Shown piece by piece: positions 29,481 through 37,861 of a DNA stretch of 64,000 nucleotides. Origin of the DNA: DATKPA01 sp051955985 (GTDB taxonomy: Bacteria; Planctomycetota; Phycisphaerae; WQYP01). A model generated the notes under the pieces. The model saw only the letters and a list, made by a program, of their open reading frames with translations. It had not been told where the DNA came from and searched no databases. Location of the stretch: the NCBI GenBank assembly GCA_051955985.1, contig JBQCGD010000041.1:5148-69147 (forward strand), in the 5' to 3' direction. Each line of letters starts with the position of its first letter. The first letter of the stretch is position 1. Both the position numbers and the translations under genes were made by a program.

Positions 29481-29716
29481 TATCCCCGCACCTCGAGCCC
29501 CCGGCGCATACACCCGTTTGCCCCCTTTGTCGCCCATCCTCCTCATTATTGACCCCCGACCCCTCCTGCCTCACCAGCGGGCGATCACCCAAGCGATTCC
29601 TCCTTTCCGATTCTCCACTTTCTCCTTGCTTCTTCGAACCCATGTGTCAAAATCCATGTCAAGAGGTTTGGCAGGGCCTCCCAACCCAATCCAATCCAGG
29701 TCTTCCCGGAGAAAGT

Positions 29717-32260
29717 ATGCGCCACCGCATCCCCCTGCTCCTCGCTTTCGCCGCATCAGCCGCCGCCTCTCTCCACTCCGCCCGCGCCGCCTCCCCCATC
29801 CTCGTCCACAACCAAGCCGGCTTCGAGGGCCTCGAAGAAGCCTCCGTCCTCTACTACCCGGCCTCCAACACCTTCGTCACCGATTCCCCCAACTTCCCCA
29901 ACCACCTCGACGAAGGCGGCGGCATGTTCCGCGACATCCTCCGCAACTACTACCCCACCCTCGGCTGGTGGGACGGCGACCGCGACACCACCAACACCGA
30001 CCGCCAACGCACCGAGGCCAAAGGCATCACCGGCCTCGGACACCAGGGCCTCGACCAGACTTTCGAATACTCCTTCGACTTCCGCACCAACCCCGGCTTC
30101 ACCGCCACCTCCTCCTTCGACCACATCTTCCAGCTCAAAGCCCTCAACGGCGACAACGGGCCCCCCCTCGCCACCATCTCCCTCTACAAAAACGGCTCCG
30201 GCATCCAGGGCCGCGTCGATTCCTGGTCCGACGGCACCACCGGCACCCCCCAGAAAGAATCCGTCATCACCACCTTCAACTACACCGCCGGCCAATGGAT
30301 CCACTTCGTCATCCGCATCACCCCCTGCGCCCAGGGCGAAACCACCGGCGGCATCCAGCTCTCCGTCAACGGCGGCGCCTTCGTCGGCGTCACCAACAGC
30401 GCCATCGACCTCCAGGGCGCCACCTCCTACCGCCCCAAGTTCGGCTTCTACCGCGGCATCTCCACCACCAACGGCGTCCCCGTCGGCGATTCCTGGGTCG
30501 AACACCGCACCGTCACAGGATACATCGGCGACTCCAACGTCCTCTCCTGGAAAGGCGGCGCGAACAACAACACCTGGGACACCGCCTCCACCGCCAATTT
30601 CCTCAACGGCGCCACCCCCGCCATGTTCAACACCATCGACCAGGTCAATTTCACCGCCACAACCAACACCACCATCAATCTCGCCGGCGATCTCTGGCCC
30701 GATTTCACCTACGTCAACTCCTCCGCCAACTACACCTTCCAGGGCGCCGGCTCCATTACCGGCGGTTCCCTCCGAAAAGAGGGCGCCGGCAACCTCACCA
30801 TCGCCACCTCCAACGCCTACCCCGGACTCACCGACATCCGCAGCGGCACCCTCTTCGTCTCCGGCTCCCTCGGCGACAACACCCTCGTCTCCCTCACCGG
30901 CGGCACCCTCAAACTCGGCGCCGCCAACGCCCTCGGCGCCAACAACACCGCCGCCACCAACGGCACCCAGATCAACGGCGGCACCCTCGACCTCAACGGC
31001 TTCGGCGTCGGCTCCGAACCCCTCTCCGTCCAGGGCACAGGCCTCTCCGGCAACGGTGCCATCATCAGCAGCGGCGCTGCCCAGATCTCCGCCCTCTCCA
31101 ACCTCACCCTCACCGGCGACGCCACTCTCGGCGGCTCCGCGCGCTGGGATCTCCGAGGCGCAGGCGCAACCCTCTCCACCAATGGCAACCCCTTCAACCT
31201 CACCAAAACCGGCGCCAACCAAATCTCCTTCGTCGGCGCCGCCATCGATCCCGCCCTCGCCAACATCACCATCAACAACGGCATCCTCGCCTTCCAAACC
31301 GCCGCCTCCTCCCTCGGCGATCCCTCCAAAACCCTCACCCTCGCCGTCACCGGCACCCTCAACCTCTACAACACCACCAACACCCTCACCAAGCAATTCA
31401 CCCTCAACGGCGGCACCATCTGGGCCGAATCCGGCAACGCCTCCCAGAACAACATCGACGGCAACATCACCCTCTCCTCCCTCGGCGGCACCTTCGACGC
31501 CGGCAGCCCGCTCTCCGGCGGTACGCCCAATCCCAATGCCAACCTCCACATCGCTGCGAAAATCTCCGCCCCCAGCGGCACCCTCATCAAGACCGGCCCC
31601 GGCACCCTCACCCTCTCCAACCCCAACAACGCCCTCTCCGCCCTCACCCTCAACGCCGGCACCCTCAACCTCCCCAACCCCACCAAGCTCACCTCTCTCA
31701 CCCTCGCCGGCTCGCCCGACAACTGGACCCCCACCCTCAGCATCTCCACCCTCGTCGTCCAAACCACCTCGCAAAACAAATCCACCACCCTCGCCACCCT
31801 CCAGGACCAGATCACCTACGCCACCGCCCACCCCACCGGCATCGACTTCCTCACCCCGCTCCCCGCCAACGAAGCCCTCGCCCTCATCGACAACGCCTCC
31901 CTCCCCACCCCCCTCACCACCTACGCCGGCCTCGCCCTCGACGCCAACTCCCTCCTCCTCACCCCGCTCCTCCTCGGCGACACCAACGCCGACGGCAAAG
32001 TCGACCTCTCCGATCTCTCTACCCTCCTCAACCACTTCGGCCAATCCACTTCCTCCTGGACCGCCGGCAACTTCGACAACGCAAACACCATCGACCTCAC
32101 CGACCTCTCCGACATCCTCAACAACTTCGGCCTCACCACCCTAAGCAACTCGTCCGAATTACCATTTACCAATTACCAATTACCCGTCCCCGAACCCGCC
32201 TCCACGCTCCTCCTCACCCCCGCCCTCCTCCTCGTCCGCCGCCAGCGCCGGCCACGCTGA
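29717..32260 (+). CDS. PEP-CTERM protein with N-terminal polysaccharide-lyase-like jelly roll
   Basis: 847 aa from the ATG at 29717 (GGAGAAAGT before it; the signal peptide ends at ARAAS). Residues of about 28-270 form a non-repetitive beta-sandwich-like domain (SILVHNQAGFEGLEEASVLY, FEYSFDFRTNPGF, FNYTAGQWIHFVIRITP, GVTNSAIDLQGATSYRPKFG) that resembles LamG-fold polysaccharide lyases or glycan-binding modules. Catalytic residues cannot be assigned by eye. Beta-strand repeats follow (WKGGANNNTWDT, SGTLFVSGSLGDNT), then the shared cassette with Asp-loops near residue 754. A 28-base heptad array encodes QLPFTNYQLP's surroundings just before the anchor PVPEPASTLLLTPALLL. It is the only member of the block with a plausible carbohydrate-active head. 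Confidence 0.86.
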   Translation: MRHRIPLLLAFAASAAASLHSARAASPILVHNQAGFEGLEEASVLYYPASNTFVTDSPNFPNHLDEGGGMFRDILRNYYPTLGWWDGDRDTTNTDRQRTEAKGITGLGHQGLDQTFEYSFDFRTNPGFTATSSFDHIFQLKALNGDNGPPLATISLYKNGSGIQGRVDSWSDGTTGTPQKESVITTFNYTAGQWIHFVIRITPCAQGETTGGIQLSVNGGAFVGVTNSAIDLQGATSYRPKFGFYRGISTTNGVPVGDSWVEHRTVTGYIGDSNVLSWKGGANNNTWDTASTANFLNGATPAMFNTIDQVNFTATTNTTINLAGDLWPDFTYVNSSANYTFQGAGSITGGSLRKEGAGNLTIATSNAYPGLTDIRSGTLFVSGSLGDNTLVSLTGGTLKLGAANALGANNTAATNGTQINGGTLDLNGFGVGSEPLSVQGTGLSGNGAIISSGAAQISALSNLTLTGDATLGGSARWDLRGAGATLSTNGNPFNLTKTGANQISFVGAAIDPALANITINNGILAFQTAASSLGDPSKTLTLAVTGTLNLYNTTNTLTKQFTLNGGTIWAESGNASQNNIDGNITLSSLGGTFDAGSPLSGGTPNPNANLHIAAKISAPSGTLIKTGPGTLTLSNPNNALSALTLNAGTLNLPNPTKLTSLTLAGSPDNWTPTLSISTLVVQTTSQNKSTTLATLQDQITYATAHPTGIDFLTPLPANEALALIDNASLPTPLTTYAGLALDANSLLLTPLLLGDTNADGKVDLSDLSTLLNHFGQSTSSWTAGNFDNANTIDLTDLSDILNNFGLTTLSNSSELPFTNYQLPVPEPASTLLLTPALLLVRRQRRPR
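32157..32184 (+). repeat. Heptanucleotide array, 4 units (AATTACC family), coding
   Basis: Units AATTACC, ATTTACC, AATTACC, AATTACC lie in frame near the 3' end of the PEP-CTERM gene and encode most of LPFTNYQLP just before the anchor. Confidence 0.85.
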
Positions 32261-32313
32261 ATCCGGCGGCTTCCTCGATCCACCGCAAAAAAGTGCTGGT
32301 TTTTCCCAATTCC

Positions 32314-32329
32314 GAGGGTACATTCCCTC
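32314..32329 (+). promoter_or_regulatory. Palindrome around TACATT upstream of a PEP-CTERM gene
   Basis: GAGGG-TACATT-CCCTC, with perfect 5-bp arms around a -10-like core, 67 bases before the ATG at 32397. A near-identical palindrome lies at 40578. It is an operator or promoter candidate. Confidence 0.35.
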
Positions 32330-32396
32330 TTGGCCCCGCACCTTCTGCGTCGTCCCACCGCCATGCCGCCCGATCAACCTCCACGAGGAGATCGCC

Positions 32397-35123
32397 ATGC
32401 GCCCACGTCACGCAGCCCTCACACGCTCCATTTTCCCCGCACTCGTCGCCGCCACTTATGCCTTCCACAGCCCCGCCGCCGCCGCCAATGGCACCTGGAC
32501 CAGCCCCGCCTCCGGCCTCTGGAGCGCTGCCTCCAACTGGTCCTCCGGCATCATCGCCAACGGCTCCGATGCCGTCGCTGACTTCTCCGCCCTCAACCTC
32601 ACCTCCAACCTCTCCATTCACCTCGATTCCTCCCGCTCCATCGGCACACTCCTCTTCGCCGACAAATCCGTCAACGACCACAACTGGACCCTCGACAACA
32701 ATGGCAGCAAAATCAACTTCCTCCTCCTCGATGTCTCCGCCGGCACCCCCGTCATAAGCGTCGCCAATGCCCTCACCACCGTCGATCTCATCCTCTCCGG
32801 AAGCAAAGGACTCGAAAAAAAAGGCGTCGGCACGCTCCTCCTTAATTTCGCCGCCAGCTATACCGGCAACACCGCCCTCAGCGCCGGCAGAATTCTCTCC
32901 GGCACCAACAACGCGCTCCCCGCCGCCACCTCCCTGAATCTTGCCCCCAATGCTTCCTTTGACCTCAACGGCCATACCCAGTCCCTCGCCTCCCTCACCG
33001 GCAACGGCACCATCTCCAACCCCGCCGCACTCGCCAACCTCACCATCAGCCCCACTGCCGGAACCGACTCCTCTCAGAACCTCATCACCGGCAACATCAA
33101 TCTCATCAAGTCCGGCGCCGGCACCCTCTTCCTCGGCATCTCCCCCAACACCTACTCCGGCGCCACCCACGTCACCGCCGGCGTCCTCGTCATCACCGGC
33201 CCCGACGTCCTCCCCACCTCCACCGCCCTCACCGTTGACGCCGGCGCCACCTTCGACCCCAGCATCCAGTCACAAACCATCGGCTCCCTCAGCGGCTCAG
33301 GCACCGTCAAACCTTCCTTCCTCGTCGGCAGCCGCGGAACTCTTACCATCAAATCCGGGGGCATCCAGACCGTCCCCACCCTCCTCACCGGCCACATGAA
33401 CTTCGTCCAGGATGGCGGCGGCTTCATCACCCTCACCACCCCGGCCACCTACGACGGCAGCACCACCATCGCCAACGGTTTCTTCTTCTGCGGCGTCGAC
33501 AACGCCCTCCCCGCCTCCACCGTCCTCAATATCACCAATGCCAACGCCCTTGATCTCAACGGCCACAACCAGCAGGTCGCCCTCCTCTCCGGCACCGGCA
33601 GCATCACCAACCAAAGCGCCACCCCCGCCACCTTCACCCTCGCTCCCCCTTCTCTCACCCCCAGCACCGTCTCCAACGCCTTCTTCGGAAATCTCTCCTT
33701 CAACCTCGCGTCGTCCGTCAGCGTCACCCTCAGCACCGCCGCGCTCTACACCGGCAATACCTCCATCTCCGCCCCCGCCGCAACTCTCATCTCGGGCGTC
33801 GCCAATGCCATTCCCGTCACCTCTCCCCTCTCCCTCGCCGGCACCTTCAATCTCAACGGCTTCGACCAGCAACTCCCCTCCGTCTCCGGCAACGGAACCA
33901 TCACCAACACCTCCGCCGCGAAAGCCTCCAGCTTCCAGCTCAACACTCCCGCCGATACCTCCCTCGCCGCACTCGTCACCGGCAATATCAACTTCTCCAA
34001 GACCGGCCCCGCCCGCCTCCTCCTCAACAGGGCACTCACCTACACCGGCTCGACCACCCTCCAGCAAGGCACCCTCGCCCTCGGCGTCGACAACGCCCTG
34101 CCCGCCGCCACCTCCCTCTTCGTGAACCCCGCCACCACTCTCGATCTCAACGGCCATTCCCTCCAACTCGCCTCCCTCGCCGGTGCCGGCGCCATCGTCG
34201 ATTCCGTCTCCTCCAATCTCACCTCCACCAGCCTCGATATCGAATGCAACACCGACGTCCTCACCTTCACCACCATCAACGCCCCGCTCCTCCACCTCGG
34301 CAAAGGCGGCAACGGCACCCTCTCCTTCGGCTCGCAGGTCATCGCCGGCTTATCCTTCTTCAACTCCGGCAACGTCCAGTTCAATTCCCAAAACAACCAG
34401 ATCGCCATCCTCCAGGGCAGCGGCCAGGTCATCGTCTCCCCCGGTGCCTCCCTCTCCGTCGCCGACATCAACTGCTTCAGCGCTGTCGTCGATGGCACTC
34501 TCAACATCACCCCTTCTCTCCCGAACGCCATCTTTGTCTTCTCAGACCCCTCCATCGCCCAACTCTCCGTCGCCGGCTCTATGGACAACTGGACCGGCCG
34601 CCTCAATCTCGATAACGAATCCCTCATCCTCAGCAAGTTCTTCTCCGACCCCGCTACCATCCAAAACCTCGCCGCCTTCGGCCGTACCCACAACGCCGGC
34701 ATCACCAGCACCAACCTCCCCGACCATTTCGCACTCGCCTTCATCGACAACGCCATCGCCCAACTCCAGACCTTTCACGGCCACAGCGTTAACGCCAATG
34801 TCACCATCCTTTCCCCCGAACTCCTCGGCGACGCCAACCTCGACGGCAAAGTCGATCTCTCCGACCTCTCCACAATCCTCAATCACTTCGGCGCCACCAC
34901 CCTCAACTGGACCGACGGCAACTTCGACGACGCACCCGCCATCGACCTCACCGACCTGAGCGACGTCCTCAACGACTTCGGCCTCACCAACCCCACCGTC
35001 TCCCAATTGCCATTTACCAATTCCCAATTACCAACAAACCCCACCCCCGAACCCGCCTCCCTCCTCTTCCTCCTTCTCGCCCTCCCTCTTCTGCTGAAGC
35101 GTCGCCCCCACCCATCGCACTGA
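32397..35123 (+). CDS. PEP-CTERM protein with five autotransporter-associated beta-strand repeats
   Basis: 908 aa; GAGGAG upstream of the ATG and a signal peptide ending AAAANG near residue 30. After WTSPASGLWSAASNW come five copies of the PATR-type unit (YTGNTALSAG..., YSGATHVTAG..., YDGSTTIANG..., YTGNTSISAP..., YTGSTTLQQG...). Each is followed by a G/D-N-A-L-P segment and an LNGHxQ-L-x-S-L-x-G strand. The cassette has DNWTGRLNLDNESLIL, LAAFGRTHNAGI, Asp-loops near residue 810 (GDANLDGKVDLSDLS; NFDDAPAIDLTDLS) and PEPASLLFLLLALPLLLKRR near 883. A 28-base heptad array precedes the anchor. No enzymatic motif is seen; a passive surface or matrix role is inferred. Confidence 0.87.
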   Translation: MRPRHAALTRSIFPALVAATYAFHSPAAAANGTWTSPASGLWSAASNWSSGIIANGSDAVADFSALNLTSNLSIHLDSSRSIGTLLFADKSVNDHNWTLDNNGSKINFLLLDVSAGTPVISVANALTTVDLILSGSKGLEKKGVGTLLLNFAASYTGNTALSAGRILSGTNNALPAATSLNLAPNASFDLNGHTQSLASLTGNGTISNPAALANLTISPTAGTDSSQNLITGNINLIKSGAGTLFLGISPNTYSGATHVTAGVLVITGPDVLPTSTALTVDAGATFDPSIQSQTIGSLSGSGTVKPSFLVGSRGTLTIKSGGIQTVPTLLTGHMNFVQDGGGFITLTTPATYDGSTTIANGFFFCGVDNALPASTVLNITNANALDLNGHNQQVALLSGTGSITNQSATPATFTLAPPSLTPSTVSNAFFGNLSFNLASSVSVTLSTAALYTGNTSISAPAATLISGVANAIPVTSPLSLAGTFNLNGFDQQLPSVSGNGTITNTSAAKASSFQLNTPADTSLAALVTGNINFSKTGPARLLLNRALTYTGSTTLQQGTLALGVDNALPAATSLFVNPATTLDLNGHSLQLASLAGAGAIVDSVSSNLTSTSLDIECNTDVLTFTTINAPLLHLGKGGNGTLSFGSQVIAGLSFFNSGNVQFNSQNNQIAILQGSGQVIVSPGASLSVADINCFSAVVDGTLNITPSLPNAIFVFSDPSIAQLSVAGSMDNWTGRLNLDNESLILSKFFSDPATIQNLAAFGRTHNAGITSTNLPDHFALAFIDNAIAQLQTFHGHSVNANVTILSPELLGDANLDGKVDLSDLSTILNHFGATTLNWTDGNFDDAPAIDLTDLSDVLNDFGLTNPTVSQLPFTNSQLPTNPTPEPASLLFLLLALPLLLKRRPHPSH
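35005..35032 (+). repeat. Heptanucleotide array, 4 units, coding
   Basis: Units AATTGCC, ATTTACC, AATTCCC, AATTACC, in the same frame and position relative to the anchor as the array at 32157 (peptide QLPFTNSQLP). Confidence 0.85.
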
Positions 35124-35229
35124 GACTCGCCGCAATCCCCACATTCCGCGTAACCTCCTCACCCTCCCCTTCATCCAAATGCCCCACGGAGCGATCGTTC
35201 GCTCGCCATCCCACACGTGAGGAGCCCAC

Positions 35230-37779
35230 ATGCGTCATCACCTCCCTGCATTCGCAATCATCGCCCTGACTTCCGCCTCCCTCCACGCCGCCACCCTCAA
35301 CGTCACCGACACCTCCGACTCCCCTCTCGATTCCGCCTCCCTCCGCTACGCCCTCAACCACGCCCAGTCCGGCGACACCATCTCCCTCGCCAACAACCTC
35401 GGCACCATCAACCTCACCGCCCCGCTCCCCGACATCACCACCGCCCTCACCATCAACGGTGGCGCCGGCAACACCATCTCCGGCCAAAACCAGTTCCGCA
35501 TCTTCTTCATCAACGCCCCCATGTTCACCCCCGTCTCCATCACCAACCTCACCCTTGCCAACGGCTACGCCCACGGCGGCAACGGCGGCTCCGGCGGCGG
35601 CGGTGGTGGCGGCGGCGCTGGCCTCGGCGGCGCCATCTACCTCAACGGCGGCGCGCTCTCCCTCCAGTCCATCGCCTTCTCCCACAACGCCGCCGTCGGT
35701 GGCAACGGCGGCACTGCCACTTCCGGCGGCTTCGGCGGTGGCGGCGGCGGAGGCGGCGGTACCGGCAACTTCCCATCCTCCGCCGAAGGCCTCCCCGGCT
35801 TCGGTGGCTTCGCCGCAGGCAACGGCGGAAAAGGCACCGGCGGCGGTGGCGGTGGCGGCGCCGCTCTCGGCGCTGCCCTCTTCGCCCGACCCCTCATCAC
35901 CTCCCTCTCCCTCACCAACGTCTCCACCGACGCAGGCCTCCTCACCCAAGGTCTCGGCGGCTTCGGCCAATCCACCGGTGCCAACGGCTCCGCCGCCGGC
36001 TCCGCACTCTTCCTCCCCGGCGGCAAAACCCTCATCTACGCCGATCCCAACACCACCCAGACCATCGCCGGTACCATCTCCGATTCCACCGCCAGCTCCC
36101 TCCAGATCTACGGCGGCGGCACCCTCATCCTCTCCGCCGACAACTCCGCCTTCGCCGGATACTCCGGAGGAAACGCCCTCTTCGACAACACCACCCTCTC
36201 CGTCTCCAGCGACAAAAACCTCGGCCAACTCTCCTCCCCCATCTTCTTCAACAACGGCACCCTCCAGATCACCGGCACCTCCTTCACCGCCTCCAACCGC
36301 CCCCTCACCCTCAACACCGGCGGCGGCAACATCGACATCGCCAACCCCGCCAACGCCCTCACCCTCTCCCAACCCATCGCCGGCGTCGGCGACCTCACCA
36401 AACGCGGCCCCGGCACCCTCGTCCTCGCCCCCAACAACACCTACACCGGCAACACCACCATCGCCAGCGGAACCCTCCTCTCCCAGAACGACACCCTCTC
36501 CTCCCCCAACATCCACATCAACGCCAACGCCACCCTCCAATACACCCTCTCCGCCCGCACCTTCCAGCACCCCACCACCCTCACCGGCAACGGCACCCTC
36601 GCCTTCAACGCCACCGCACCCGGCGCCCAACTCGTCTTCGGCGGCCAGGGAACCGTCAACGTCAACCTCTCCCCCGGTGGCCTCATCGACATCCAGTCCG
36701 GCCTCCTCTACGCCAGCTCCAGCTACGGCGGCAACTGGACCACCAACCAGGCCTCCCTCCACATCGCCGCCAACGCCGCCGTCGACCTCGTCGAAGCCGG
36801 CACTACCGCCACTGCCCACATCGACGCCCTCACCGGCGCCGGCATCCTCTCCGGCGGCTACCCCGGCAACCCCAACGCCGGCCTCTCCACACTCACCCTC
36901 GGCATCGCCAACGGCGCCGGCACCTTCTCCGGCAACATCGCCGACGACCCCGCCGCCCGTCTCGCCCTCATCAAGGCCGGCGCCGGCACCCAAACTCTCT
37001 CCGGCAACAACGCCTACACCGGCGGCACCACCGTCGCCGCCGGCACCCTCCTCCTCGCAAGCTCCAGCGCCCTTGCCCCCAACACCCCCCTCATCATCCA
37101 CCCCGGCGCCACCGCCACCGAATCCGCCCCCACCCCCATCACCCTCAAACTCAGCGCCCTCGCCCTCGCCGGCACCACCGACAACTGGACCTCCACCCTC
37201 AACCTCACCTCCAGCTCCCTCATCATCGAACCCACACCCCTCAGCAAAGACGCCGCCCTCGCCGCCCTCCAGAACCAGGTCGCCTTCGGCCGCACCCACC
37301 CCGGCGGAGGGGGTATCACCAGCACCGACCTCCCGCCCAACTACGCCCTCGCCGTCCTCGACAACGCCATCACCAACCTCACCTCCTTCCACAACCAAAC
37401 CGTCAAATCCAACGACCTCCTCCTCACCCCACTCCTGCTAGGCGACACCAACGCCGACAACAAAATCGACCTCACCGACCTCTCCACCCTCCTCAACCAC
37501 TTCGGCCAACAATCCCCCAACTGGACCGACGGCAACTTCGACGGCGCATCCACCATCAACCTCACCGACCTCTCCGACATCCTCAACAACTTCGGCCTCT
37601 CCACCTCTAACGCCTCCCAATTACCATTTACCAATCCCCAACTACCCGCCACCCCCACCCCCGAACCCACCACCCTCCTCCTCCTCTTGCCCACCCTCGC
37701 CGCCGCCTTCGCCCGACGAACACGGGAACGTGCGTCCCTGCCCCGTCAGATTCCCTCCTACGCCGCTTTCAGGTGGTAA
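35230..37779 (+). CDS. PEP-CTERM protein with Gly-rich beta-helix N-terminus
   Basis: 849 aa; GAGGAG before the ATG and a signal peptide ending LHAAT (residue 20). The first 90 residues (DSASLRYALNHAQSGDTISL, then INLTAPLP) resemble the start of polymorphic-outer-membrane or right-handed beta-helix proteins. Two very Gly-rich stretches follow (about 115-145 and 155-215). Beta-strand repeats of the NNTYTGNTTIASGTLL type come next. The cassette comprises DNWTSTLNLTSSSLII, LQNQVAFGRTHPGG, Asp-loops near residue 737 and PEPTTLLLLLPTLAAAFARR near 811, with a heptad array just before. The protein continues for about 20 residues past the arginines (ERASLPRQIPSYAAFRW), an unusual tail for this sorting signal. 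Confidence 0.87.
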   Translation: MRHHLPAFAIIALTSASLHAATLNVTDTSDSPLDSASLRYALNHAQSGDTISLANNLGTINLTAPLPDITTALTINGGAGNTISGQNQFRIFFINAPMFTPVSITNLTLANGYAHGGNGGSGGGGGGGGAGLGGAIYLNGGALSLQSIAFSHNAAVGGNGGTATSGGFGGGGGGGGGTGNFPSSAEGLPGFGGFAAGNGGKGTGGGGGGGAALGAALFARPLITSLSLTNVSTDAGLLTQGLGGFGQSTGANGSAAGSALFLPGGKTLIYADPNTTQTIAGTISDSTASSLQIYGGGTLILSADNSAFAGYSGGNALFDNTTLSVSSDKNLGQLSSPIFFNNGTLQITGTSFTASNRPLTLNTGGGNIDIANPANALTLSQPIAGVGDLTKRGPGTLVLAPNNTYTGNTTIASGTLLSQNDTLSSPNIHINANATLQYTLSARTFQHPTTLTGNGTLAFNATAPGAQLVFGGQGTVNVNLSPGGLIDIQSGLLYASSSYGGNWTTNQASLHIAANAAVDLVEAGTTATAHIDALTGAGILSGGYPGNPNAGLSTLTLGIANGAGTFSGNIADDPAARLALIKAGAGTQTLSGNNAYTGGTTVAAGTLLLASSSALAPNTPLIIHPGATATESAPTPITLKLSALALAGTTDNWTSTLNLTSSSLIIEPTPLSKDAALAALQNQVAFGRTHPGGGGITSTDLPPNYALAVLDNAITNLTSFHNQTVKSNDLLLTPLLLGDTNADNKIDLTDLSTLLNHFGQQSPNWTDGNFDGASTINLTDLSDILNNFGLSTSNASQLPFTNPQLPATPTPEPTTLLLLLPTLAAAFARRTRERASLPRQIPSYAAFRW
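37619..37646 (+). repeat. Heptanucleotide array, 4 units, coding
   Basis: Units AATTACC, ATTTACC, AATCCCC, AACTACC, in frame before the PEP-CTERM anchor (QLPFTNPQLP). Confidence 0.82.
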
Positions 37780-37861
37780 TCCCGCCTGCCCGCGGTACGC
37801 TTGTATACGCATTCGTGCTGTGCGTGTGGTACCTGGATTTTCGTCACGAGGATCCACCACC

